The translations under genes and the position numbers were made by a program. A stretch of 64,000 nt of DNA from Prevotella sp. UBA6994 (GTDB lineage Bacteria; Bacteroidota; Bacteroidia; Bacteroidales; Bacteroidaceae), in the NCBI GenBank assembly GCA_002449845.1, contig DJXW01000007.1, positions 1-64,000 on the forward strand, given 5' to 3'. The notes under the pieces are model-generated. The model saw only the letters and a program-made list of their open reading frames with translations, did no database searches and was not told the DNA's origin. Shown in pieces: positions 1 to 8,800 of this stretch. Positions within the stretch are counted from its first letter, which is position 1, and each line of letters opens with the position of its first letter.

Positions 1-240
1 GTTTACCAATTTGTAAACGTACTGGCGGGAACACCCCATGAGGATGGCAGCCTTGGAGAATGTAAGATACTCCTGGCTGGCGATGTCTATAACAGGCTGG
101 ACTGCCTTCAAAAAGTCCTGTTGTCTCTTCTTGCGCTGAGCCTTTGCTGCCTCGGCACATTGTTCTGAGCAATACCTCTGCGAACCGCTGTTACAAGTGA
201 ACTCCTTGCCGCAGAAGGCACATTTTCTTGTCTTTCTCAT
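1..240 (-). CDS. Zinc-ribbon plus helix-turn-helix DNA-binding protein, C-terminus cut by window edge
   Basis: The first 80 residues are visible on the minus strand from an ATG at 238-240. Residues 7, 10, 24 and 28 are cysteines (CAFC, then YCSEQC), the pattern of a small zinc ribbon. A Lys/Arg/Gln-rich linker follows. Residues 59-80 (LTFSKAAILMGCSRQYVYKL) read as an excisionase/MerR-like helix-turn-helix. A promoter at 490-521 would give a leader of about 245 nt that contains a phased heptamer array. Proteins of this build are common near mobile or restriction loci in Bacteroidales, so a role as a local regulator is an inference. The function of the missing C-terminus is unknown. Confidence 0.7.
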   Translation of the reverse strand, partial: MRKTRKCAFCGKEFTCNSGSQRYCSEQCAEAAKAQRKKRQQDFLKAVQPVIDIASQEYLTFSKAAILMGCSRQYVYKLVN

Positions 241-393
241 TTGACTCCTTTTTTATGTGGTTTTACAATCAATTTCATGCAAACCGCCACGGAGTGAACT
301 TTCGTCAATCATCGACACCCATTGTCAACTCATTCCACGATGTCACGTTCTTCAAATGAGGTCACTTCTTTACTCTTTTCCCTCTCGTTCTTC

Positions 394-438
394 TGTCAAC
401 TATTGTCCACTCTTGTCAACCTTTGTCAACACTGTCCA
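394..438. repeat. Helically phased TGTC(A/C)AC array
   Basis: Heptamers TGTCAAC, TGTCCAC, TGTCAAC, TGTCAAC and TGTCCAC begin at 394, 404, 414, 424 and 433, almost exactly one DNA turn apart. One more TGTCAAC lies at 323-329. The array sits in the leader between the minus-strand promoter at 490-521 and the HTH gene starting at 240, so it could be an operator for that protein. The binding role is inferred. Confidence 0.5.
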
Positions 439-489
439 CAAGATGGCAAAATAAAAGCCCTCAAAATTCTCCGCGGTAGAAATGCGTTG

Positions 490-521
490 CAAAGGTAAGC
501 GGATTTTTGAGAACCACCAAA
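490..521 (-). promoter_or_regulatory. Bacteroidetes-type promoter for the HTH gene
   Basis: On the minus strand TTTG (518-521) is followed after 20 nt by TACCTTTG (490-497), matching the TTTG-N19/20-TAnnTTTG consensus. It points at the HTH gene at 1-240. The rest of 241-622 holds the phased array and no convincing gene. Confidence 0.5.
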
Positions 522-622
522 AAGCAAGTCCGAAGTGTTAAAATCTAAAAGTAGTTGATATACAGAGGTTTATCTCTATGTGCTTTTCATTGTTCATGGT
601 TGTTTAGAGGACTCTAAATACA

Positions 623-1489
623 TTATCCGAATGCGTACCATTCAATGGTGGTAACGGAATTTGGTATGGTGATAGATGTCAGCCCAGAGCATCCTCTAAA
701 CGCATAGCCGCCGATGGTAGTTACCGTATTGGGGATAACGGTGCCTTTGCATCCAACGATCAATGTTTTGGATTTGGTGTTAATTATGGCATTGCAATTA
801 TTTGCCGAATTATACGTTGGGTTTCCTTCCTCTACGATGATTTCTTCTAGATTGCGGCAAGAGGAAAAAGCGGAATTGTCGATTCTGGTGACAGAACTCG
901 GGATGGTGACGGAAGTCAACCCCTCGCATACCTGAAAAGCATAGTCCCCGATGGTAGTTACGGTATTTGGGATAGTGATGGAGGTAAAAGCCTTACACCC
1001 CGAGAAGGTAAAGCCTGGGATAGTAGTAATCGATTGAGGAATAGTAATGGATGGCAGTTTTTCACAGTCATTGAATACCGCACGACCGAGTGTCGTTACA
1101 GAATTGGGGATATTCACGGAAAGTAAACCGCTACAGCCACGGAAGGCATCGTATTCAATTGAGGTTACCGAATTGGGAATATTCACGGAGGTCATACTCT
1201 TACAGTTATAACAAGCTCGGTTTCCAATGCGAATGACCTGATAGCCATTGGCCGTTGATGGGAAATTGATGTCGCCCACATAATCATCGTAAGGAGTTGA
1301 AGAAATAATGTTGCGAATCTCTTTTGCGGTCACCTCACAGGTTTTGTCAGTTTCGCTAATAACATTGTAGTAAATGGTTTTTCCGTCCTTGTTTGCTTCA
1401 CTGAAGTCGTAGGCATTTGCAAATGAGAAATAAGACAGGCACAGAAGAAACATCAAGGCTTTTGCTGAATTATGATAATAATTTTTCAT
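623..1489 (-). CDS. BspA-like leucine-rich-repeat (LRR_5) secreted protein, probably C-terminally truncated
   Basis: A 288-residue protein begins with a hydrophobic signal peptide ending near FSFANA. From about residue 65 it carries tandem 23-residue LRR_5 repeats with the core SVTIPNSVTTIGxxAFxGC, the TpLRR/BspA surface-protein type seen in Prevotella and other oral or gut Bacteroidales. Typical members are longer and end in a sorting domain. This one stops inside a repeat, after TIEWYAFG, so the tail of the last repeat and any C-terminal domain are missing. It may be a truncated relic or a short variant. A good promoter lies upstream. A function in adhesion or protein binding is family knowledge only. 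Confidence 0.75.
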   Translation of the reverse strand: MKNYYHNSAKALMFLLCLSYFSFANAYDFSEANKDGKTIYYNVISETDKTCEVTAKEIRNIISSTPYDDYVGDINFPSTANGYQVIRIGNRACYNCKSMTSVNIPNSVTSIEYDAFRGCSGLLSVNIPNSVTTLGRAVFNDCEKLPSITIPQSITTIPGFTFSGCKAFTSITIPNTVTTIGDYAFQVCEGLTSVTIPSSVTRIDNSAFSSCRNLEEIIVEEGNPTYNSANNCNAIINTKSKTLIVGCKGTVIPNTVTTIGGYAFRGCSGLTSITIPNSVTTIEWYAFG

Positions 1490-1536
1490 GATGATAGTAT
1501 TTTAAGATGAAACAAAAATTGATAATATTATTTTTG

Positions 1537-1567
1537 CAAAGATACAAAATATTTTCTTTAATGTCAA
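1537..1567 (-). promoter_or_regulatory. Promoter of the BspA-like gene
   Basis: Minus-strand TTG (1565-1567), a 20-nt spacer, then TATCTTTG (1537-1544). Transcription would start about 40 nt before the ATG at 1489. Confidence 0.6.
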
Positions 1568-1574
1568 ATCCTAC

Positions 1575-1727
1575 ATGAAATATGACACGGAAATGACATT
1601 CATGAATGCTGTCATTTCACAAAAGGAGCTTGATTTTCTATATGAGACAACATTAGATGGTTTGTCAAATAATTTGGTTAAAACCATGCTAAAATACGGG
1701 CTTTTTTATGAAAAGCAAATCTGTTAG
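1575..1727 (+). CDS. Possible 50-residue small protein
   Basis: An ATG at 1575 opens 50 codons ending at TAG 1725-1727, beginning MKYDTEMTFMNAVISQKELD and ending LKYGLFYEKQIC. A plus-strand TATTTTTG (1529-1536) lies upstream but has no clear -33 element. The composition is protein-like, yet no family is recognised. It may be real or the remnant of a longer gene. Confidence 0.25.
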   Translation: MKYDTEMTFMNAVISQKELDFLYETTLDGLSNNLVKTMLKYGLFYEKQIC

Positions 1728-2264
1728 TCGTAAAAACGCAAAATTTCGACATCTTTGTAAACAACTGATAATCAACGGAAAAGTATTTCAAACCAATAAA
1801 AACGACTGAAAAACCTGCCGTTTTAAGCTCAAAAAGTATTGTTTTGTGACTCGTAAAGCTAAGAGTTAGTGATGCTAAAGCATAGCTTTACGAGTCGTAG
1901 AGCTATGCTTTAGCATCTGAATTGATATATTTGTCATCAAAGGAACATCATTTTGGCCCATTTATACCATAACAACAAGTCTTTATTTTCTATAATGGAA
2001 GAAAAGTAGAACAATATTTTGTCTTGATTTTTCAGTTTTTTATGTCGATTTCTTGTAATCATGAACCCTGCCCTACCCTATGTTTTTTATTTGTTCCAAA
2101 TAACCTTATTAACTAAGTTAAGTCCCTTTATAAATGGATTTTGATAACATTTTTGCACAAAATACTTTTTAATGTCGTTTATTTTTTGTTACTTTGCTAA
2201 CGAAATAAAGAACCATTGAAAACTGGATAGAGTTTAATCGCCTAAAACTTAACGAACAAAAGAC
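1728..2264. other. AT-rich intergenic stretch upstream of hsdM
   Basis: No convincing gene is present. The region holds the overlapping inverted repeats at 1848-1917 and a weak promoter-like TTACTTTG at 2189-2196, about 70 nt before hsdM, which misses the TAnnTTTG consensus by one base. Confidence 0.4.
1848..1917. repeat. Two overlapping, mutually exclusive inverted repeats
   Basis: Hairpin A pairs 1848-1860 (GACTCGTAAAGCT) with 1884-1896, 13 bp and perfect. Hairpin B pairs 1871-1887 (GATGCTAAAGCATAGCT) with 1901-1917, 17 bp and perfect, with a 13-nt loop. Both use bases 1884-1887, so both cannot form completely at once. They lie about 350 nt upstream of hsdM and no T-tract follows. They could be an RNA switch, a protein site or a palindromic mobile repeat. 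Confidence 0.6.
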
Positions 2265-3827
2265 ATGTCGAATACACAACAAAGGGAAGAATTGCACAAG
2301 ACCATCTGGAGCATGGCTGACGACTTGCGCGGTGCCGTGGGAGGATGGGAATTCAAGGCATACGTATTGGGAACGTTGTTTTACCGTTTCATTTCCGAGA
2401 ACCTGACGGACTATATCAACCGCATCCAGCATGAGGCAGGGATGGAGGATTTCGACTATGCCGATATGCCCGACGAGGAAGCGGAACCAGCGAAAGACCA
2501 GATGGTACAGGAGAAGGGGTTCTTCATCCTTCCCTCCCAGTTGTTTGTCAATGTCTGCAAGGACTGTGAGAACGACGAGAACCTGAACATGACGCTTTCC
2601 AACATCTTCAAGTCGATTGAGGCATCTGCCATCGGAACGGATTCGGAAGATGACATGAAAGGGCTGTTTTCCGACTTCAATGTTGACAGTTCGCAATTGG
2701 GCGGTGATGTCAAGACCAGAAACAAGCTCATTGCCAAGGTGCTGCTCAAGGTAAGGGACATGGATTTGGGCGAGAGTTTCCAAGAAAACAAGATTGATGC
2801 ATTCGGTGATGCTTATGAGTTTTTGATGACCATGTACGCCAGCAATGCGGGCAAGTCGGGCGGTGAGTTCTTCACGCCCCAAGAGGTGTCTGAGTTGTTG
2901 GCAAGGCTCACGGCAGCAGACGGTCATGAAATCCGTAGCGTGTATGATCCTGCCTGTGGCTCAGGCTCTCTGTTGTTGAAGTTCTCCAAGACCATTGGCA
3001 AGGAGAATCCTGCCTTGAAATACTACGGTCAGGAAATCAACCCTACCACCTACAACCTTTGCCGTATCAATATGTTCCTGCACAACATCAACTACGACAA
3101 TTTCGACATTCAGTTAGGCGACACGTTGCTGAATCCCCTTCACAGAGACAATGAGCCTTTTGATGCCATCGTTTCCAATCCCCCTTACAGCATCCCGTGG
3201 GAGGGAAGCAAGAACCCGCTGCTTATCAACGACGACCGCTATGCAGGTCCTGGCGTTCTCGCTCCCGATAGCACCGCCGACCTTGCTTTCACCCTTCACA
3301 TGTTGGCTTCGCTCAGCGAGAGTGGTACGGCTGCCATCGTCGAGTTCCCTGGTGTGCTTTATCGTGGCGGTAAGGAACGAGCCATCCGTCATTGGTTGGT
3401 GGAGAACAATCGTATTGACACCATCATCCAACTGCCCTCAAATCTCTTCTTTGGTGTGGGAATCGCCACCTGTATCATCGTGCTTCGCAAAGGCACACGC
3501 CCCGACAACAAAGTGCTGTTTATCGATGCTTCCAAGGAATTCGTGAAGAATGGCAATAAGAACAAGCTGACCAAGGAAAACCAAGACCACATCTTCAATG
3601 TCTTCCAGAAGCGCGAGGAAGAGCAATATTTCTCGAAGTTGGTCAGCATAGATGACATATTGGAGAACGAAAGCAACCTCTCCGTATCGTCGTATGTGGA
3701 GCAGGAAGACACGCGCGAGGTTATCAATATCAAGGAAGTAAACGCCACCCTCCAGACGCTTATCGCCGAAGGGAATGAGCTGAATGCAAAGATTGACGAA
3801 ATCATTAAGGAATTGGGAGGAGAATAG
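2265..3827 (+). CDS. hsdM: Type I restriction-modification system, methyltransferase subunit
   Basis: This 520-residue N6-adenine DNA methyltransferase subunit would work with HsdS, and with HsdR in the restriction complex. The N-terminal helical HsdM domain covers about residues 1-150 (REELHKTIWSMADDLRG at the start). The SAM-binding motif I, DPACGSGSLLL, is near residue 228. The catalytic NPPY motif (VSNPPYSIPW) has its Asn at about residue 305. The length is normal for the family and nothing is disrupted. It heads an operon hsdM-hsdS-fic-hsdR. The stop at 3825-3827 lies one base before the hsdS ATG, so translation is probably coupled. Confidence 0.96.
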   Translation: MSNTQQREELHKTIWSMADDLRGAVGGWEFKAYVLGTLFYRFISENLTDYINRIQHEAGMEDFDYADMPDEEAEPAKDQMVQEKGFFILPSQLFVNVCKDCENDENLNMTLSNIFKSIEASAIGTDSEDDMKGLFSDFNVDSSQLGGDVKTRNKLIAKVLLKVRDMDLGESFQENKIDAFGDAYEFLMTMYASNAGKSGGEFFTPQEVSELLARLTAADGHEIRSVYDPACGSGSLLLKFSKTIGKENPALKYYGQEINPTTYNLCRINMFLHNINYDNFDIQLGDTLLNPLHRDNEPFDAIVSNPPYSIPWEGSKNPLLINDDRYAGPGVLAPDSTADLAFTLHMLASLSESGTAAIVEFPGVLYRGGKERAIRHWLVENNRIDTIIQLPSNLFFGVGIATCIIVLRKGTRPDNKVLFIDASKEFVKNGNKNKLTKENQDHIFNVFQKREEEQYFSKLVSIDDILENESNLSVSSYVEQEDTREVINIKEVNATLQTLIAEGNELNAKIDEIIKELGGE

Positions 3828-3828
3828 G

Positions 3829-4995
3829 ATGGTGGAGTGGAAGAATTTGGGGGATATAATGCAAATTGCGAGAGGGGCATCGCCAAGACCAATCAAGAAT
3901 TTCATTACATCTGATGAAGATGGTGTTAATTGGATTAAAATAGGTGATGTTTCTCCAAACGATAAATATATTACCAAAACTAATGAAAAGATAACTAAAG
4001 AAGGTGCGAGCAAATCCCGTCTTCTTCATTCTGGTGATTTTGTTCTATCCAATTCTATGAGTTTTGGAAGGCCATATATATTAAAAATAGATGGTTGCAT
4101 TCATGATGGTTGGATATTCATGAGTGGTTATAAGAATTCAGTAATAGCTGGCTATCTTTATGAAGTTCTTAACTCTGATTTTGTGCAAAAATATTGGAGG
4201 ACAAAAGCAAATAATGGAGGGGCTATGACGAATCTAAATTCTGATATAGTCAGAGCTACTTCTATCCCCATTCCCTCCCTCGAAGAGCAAAATCGTATTG
4301 TGGGCATTCTCGATACCTTCACGGATTCCATTGAAAACCTGAAACAACAAATCGCCCAGAGAAGAAAACAATATGAATTCTATCGTGACCAACTGCTTGA
4401 CCTCGAAGGAAAACCTACAGAAGATATAAAGGCAATAGGGGATTATTGTATGATGATTAAAGGAAACGGAGTACAAAAAACTGATTTTGTTGAAAATGGT
4501 ATAGGTTGTATTCATTACGGCCAGATATATACTCATTACGGTTCTTTTACTTACTCTACTAACAAGTTTGTGACAAAAGAAGTTTTTGTGAAAGCAAAAA
4601 AAGCATCAAAAGGCGATTTGATATTAACTGACACAAGCGAAAATGTGGAGGATATTTGTAAAACTGTTGCATATTTAGGCGAAGATGATATAGCAGTTAG
4701 TAATCATGCTTTGATTATTAAGCATGAGCAAAATCCGAAATTCTTGTCTTATTCAACTCTTACAAAGAGCTTTTTCAATCAAAAAAGGAAATATGCTTAT
4801 GGTGTTAAGGTTACAGGTATAAAACCAGAACACCTTGCACGCTTTTTAATATACCTTCCTTCAATAGAAGAGCAATCCCGCATCGTTTCCATCCTCGATA
4901 CTTTCGAGGCAAGCATCTCGAATTTAGAGGCTCAACTGGCTCAACGCCAAAAGCAATATGAGTATTACCGAAATAAACTATTGACGTTTGAATGA
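3829..4995 (+). CDS. hsdS: Type I restriction-modification system, specificity subunit
   Basis: This 388-residue protein sets the recognition sequence of the type I complex. It has two target-recognition domains, each followed by a conserved helical spacer: EEQNRIVGILDTF...QRRKQYEFYRDQL near residues 145-190 and EEQSRIVSILDTF...QRQKQYEYYRNKL at the C-terminus. The ATG at 3829 is preferred over an upstream in-frame ATG at 3784 because it follows the hsdM stop directly, with GGAGGAGAA just before it. Both recognition domains are visibly more AT-rich than the spacers and the neighbouring genes, as expected for segments exchanged by recombination. No second hsdS gene or invertase is present in the window. 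Confidence 0.93.
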   Translation: MVEWKNLGDIMQIARGASPRPIKNFITSDEDGVNWIKIGDVSPNDKYITKTNEKITKEGASKSRLLHSGDFVLSNSMSFGRPYILKIDGCIHDGWIFMSGYKNSVIAGYLYEVLNSDFVQKYWRTKANNGGAMTNLNSDIVRATSIPIPSLEEQNRIVGILDTFTDSIENLKQQIAQRRKQYEFYRDQLLDLEGKPTEDIKAIGDYCMMIKGNGVQKTDFVENGIGCIHYGQIYTHYGSFTYSTNKFVTKEVFVKAKKASKGDLILTDTSENVEDICKTVAYLGEDDIAVSNHALIIKHEQNPKFLSYSTLTKSFFNQKRKYAYGVKVTGIKPEHLARFLIYLPSIEEQSRIVSILDTFEASISNLEAQLAQRQKQYEYYRNKLLTFE

Positions 4996-4996
4996 T

Positions 4997-5863
4997 ATGA
5001 GCAAAATATCTATTCGATTCTATAAAAACCATGAAGTTCGTGCTATATGGAATGAAGAGGAATCACAGTGGTGGTTCTCGATAGTTGATATCGTGGCTGC
5101 CATTACGGGAAGTCCACGTCCACGAGTGTATTGGGGAACAGTAAAAAACAGACAAAAGAGCGAGCATGCCCAGTTGTATTCAAAATGTATACAACTGAAA
5201 TTGACCTCAACTGACGGAAAGAAATATGCCACCGATTGTTTTGCCCAGGAAGATATAGCCGCCGTGGTAAAGACACTACCTGCAAAAAATACGGCAGATT
5301 TCCTCGAGTGGTTCACATATAGCGACAACACGATTGACGGTAAAAGCAAGAAGAAAGCATATACGTTATGGGAAAGCAACCTCGTGGCTGACAAGGATGT
5401 GGGCAAGGTAAAGTCGTTGCAGCAGATTCATGCCTACCTCTTCGGTGGGCTTTATGACTTTGCGGGAAAAATACGAACAAAGACAATAGCAAAGGGAAAT
5501 ACGCTTTTTTGCCTGGCAGAATACCTGCAACAGAACCTGAAGACCATCGAGCAGATGCCTGAGACAACATTCGACGAGATTGTAGATAAATACGTAGAGA
5601 TGAATGTGGCACATCCGTTTATGGAAGGTAACGGTCGGGCAACGCGTATTTGGCTTGACTTGATTTTCAAGAAACGGTTGGGGTTATGTGTTGACTGGAG
5701 TAAGATAGATAAGAGGGATTATCTTGACGCAATGATAGCAAGTCATACGGACAGCACAAGAATACGCGAGTTGCTTCGTAACGCCATGACAGACCGCATA
5801 GACGACCGAGAGATATTCATGAAGGGTATCGACTATTCATATTATTACGAACAATCCGAATAA
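4997..5863 (+). CDS. Bro-N (phage antirepressor-like) / Fic domain fusion protein
   Basis: About 288 residues from an ATG at 4997, one base after the hsdS stop. Residues 1-115 resemble the Bro-N/antirepressor DNA-binding fold, with RAIWNEEESQWWFSIVDIV and an ITGSPRPRVYW segment. The rest is a Fic domain with an intact HPFMEGNGRATR motif, so AMPylation or another nucleotidyl/phosphoryl transfer is expected from the family. No canonical inhibitory (S/T)xxxE(G/N) motif was found; the last residues (SYYYEQ) are only a near match. It sits between hsdS and hsdR in the same operon, so it may be a guard or addiction element for the restriction system. Substrate and antitoxin are unknown. Confidence 0.85.
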   Translation: MSKISIRFYKNHEVRAIWNEEESQWWFSIVDIVAAITGSPRPRVYWGTVKNRQKSEHAQLYSKCIQLKLTSTDGKKYATDCFAQEDIAAVVKTLPAKNTADFLEWFTYSDNTIDGKSKKKAYTLWESNLVADKDVGKVKSLQQIHAYLFGGLYDFAGKIRTKTIAKGNTLFCLAEYLQQNLKTIEQMPETTFDEIVDKYVEMNVAHPFMEGNGRATRIWLDLIFKKRLGLCVDWSKIDKRDYLDAMIASHTDSTRIRELLRNAMTDRIDDREIFMKGIDYSYYYEQSE

Positions 5864-5872
5864 CATATTTTA

Positions 5873-8800
5873 ATGGACAAATTCAACATCATAGCGGAGC
5901 AGGAACATACCACGGTGATGGCGCACTATGAAGCATTGCCACGGGAGGATAATGGCTACCAGAGTGAGGCGGCTTTAGAAGCGGCGTTTATCAAGCAACT
6001 GACCGAACAGGGCTATGAGCGCGTGAACATCACGAAGGAGAAAGACTTGATAGCCAATCTACGCAAGCAGATGAATCGTCTGAATGGCCTAACGCTTTCT
6101 GATAGCGAATGGAAACGGCTTTTCGAACAACATATCGCCTCACCACAGATGACCATTGAGGACAAGACGGAGCGCATACAAAAGACGGAGATTGTGAACA
6201 TCACGCTTGACAACGGCAATTCGCAAAACATCAAACTGATTGACAAGAAGAATATTCACAACAACCATCTGCAAGTGCTCAATCAATATGTGCCAGAGGG
6301 AGGAGCCAAAGAGAATCGCTATGATGTGACTATCCTTGTCAATGGCCTGCCCTTGGTGCATTGTGAACTGAAAAAGCGCGGTGTGCCTTTGAAGGAAGCC
6401 TTCAACCAGATAAACCGCTATGAGCGCGATTCGTTTTGGTCGGGCACGGGATTGTATGACTACATTCAGGTATTCGTCATCTCCAATGGTACGGAATCGA
6501 AATACTATAGCAACACCACCCGCTTCGCTCATGTGGCAGAGGTGAACAAGCAGAAGAAGCGCATCAAGACACAATCGCAGTCGTTTGAGTTTACTTCCTA
6601 TTGGGCAGACGCAGAGAATGACTTGATTCTCGACCTCCGCGATTTCACGCGAACCTTCTTGGCCAAGTCATCGTTGCTGAATGTCCTGACCAAGTACTGT
6701 GTCTTTACCGTTGACAAAAACCTAATGGTGATGCGCCCTTATCAGATAGCCGCTACGGAGCGTATTTTGCTACGCATCAAGCAGGCAACGATGAATAAAT
6801 GGCAGGGAAGCATCAAGGCAGGAGGATATATCTGGCACACGACGGGAAGCGGCAAGACGTTGACATCATTCAAGACCGCACAATTGGCGGCAACGCTTCC
6901 ATACGTTGACAAGGTGCTGTTTGTCGTTGACCGTAAGGATCTCGACTATCAGACGATGAAGGAATATGACAACTTCGAAAAAGGTTGCGCCAACTCAAAC
7001 ACTTCGTCCAACATCTTGCAAAAACAATTGAACGACACTTCCGACTCGAAGAAAATCATTATCACCACCATTCAGAAACTTTCGTCGTTGTTGAAAAAGA
7101 AGAAAGAAATCAAATGTGCCAATGGAAATATAGTGATGATTTTCGATGAGTGCCATCGTTCGCAATTCGGCGATATGCACATGGCCATCACCAAGGCATT
7201 CAAGAAATACTACATTTTCGGTTTCACGGGAACACCCATCTTTGCCAAGAATGCAGGAGCGGGAAAGTTTGCCAACCTGAGAACGACCGCACAGGCTTTC
7301 GGAGGAGATCCGGATGAAAACGGAATGCCTACGCGTCCGTTGCATTCATATACCATCATTGATGCCATACGCGATAAAAACGTATTGCAGTTTAAGGTGG
7401 ACTACATCAAGACCGTCAAGGCAAAGAATGACATTGACGACAAAGAAGTGTGGGGCATAGAAACAGACAAGGCACTGGCAGCCCCACAGAGAATTGCCAA
7501 CAACGTGAAGTATATCCTTGACAATTTCAACAGGAAGACCAAGCGGAATGAGCGATATGCCTATAGCGTGGTGAAAAACGTGGCAGACGTGGCAAAAGAC
7601 AACAGACAGGAGGAAGAGAAGCAAAAGAACTTGCTGGGAGGTTTTAACTCCATCTTCTGCGTGGATTCCATTCCGACAGCCATCAAGTATTATCAGGAAT
7701 TCAAGAAGCAACAAGAGTTGTTGCCATTGAACGAACGGTTGCGTATCGCTACGATATTTACCTATTCAGCCAATGAAGAAGAGGATGAGGCAACGGGCAT
7801 TATCGACGATGAAGACCCTGCCAACACCGAAGGACTTGATGCTACGAGTCGGGAATTCTTGGATGGGGCGATTGCCGAATACAACAAGATGTTTGGCACT
7901 AAATACAGCACCGATAGCGAGAAGTTTCAGAACTATTACAAAGACCTCTCGCTCCGCATGAAAAACCGTGAGATAGACTTGCTTATCGTGGTAAGTATGT
8001 TTCTTACGGGATTTGATGCCAAAACATTGAATACGCTTTGGGTTGACAAGAACCTCAAGATGCATGGCTTGTTGCAGGCATATAGCAGGACCAACCGCAT
8101 ACTCAATAGCATTAAGAATTGCGGTAATATTGTTTGCTTCCGCAATCTGGAGAAAGCCACTAACGAGTCGTTTGCCCTCTTCGGCGATAAAGATGCCGCA
8201 GGTATGGTACTCATGCGCCCGTTCAAGGATTATTATTACGGCTACGAGGACGAGAAGGGGAAACATGTGTTGGGTTATCGGGAAATAGTAGGAATGTTGT
8301 TGGAGAAATTCAAATTACCCATCAATCCATTCACTTTCTCTTTAGAACAGAAGAAAGAGTTTGTAAGACTTTTCGGTGGCTTGTTGAAGATGCAGAACAT
8401 CCTTTCTGCATTCGACGAGTTCACTGAAGAGAAGAAATTGATTTCTGACTTTGACAATCAGGACTACCTTACTTGGTACAATGACCTGTATGAAGAATTG
8501 CGCAAGCCTACCAATGGCAAGAAGGACGACATAGAGGATGACCTGATATTTGAGATGGAACTGGTGAAGCAGATTCAGATCAACATTCCTTATATCCTTC
8601 AACTTGTCAAGCAATACCACGAAGACAATTGCCAAAACAAAATCATCATCGCCAGGATTCAGAAAGCCATTGGTTCAAGTCCTGAGCTTCGGGATAAGAA
8701 AGACCTGATCATGAAGTTCATCGAGCGAATGACTCCCAAGCCAGGAGAGAAACCGAAAGAGGAAACGGATATCAACGACGAATGGAACGAATATATAGAA

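Noticed and set aside
257..454. 65-codon open frame on the plus strand
   Set aside because: It overlaps the phased heptamer array, has a Ser/Cys-rich composition without domain character, and is antisense to the leader of the HTH gene.
2169..2927. 252-codon minus-strand frame
   Set aside because: It lies antisense to hsdM, whose motifs and codon pattern are clear; a shadow frame.
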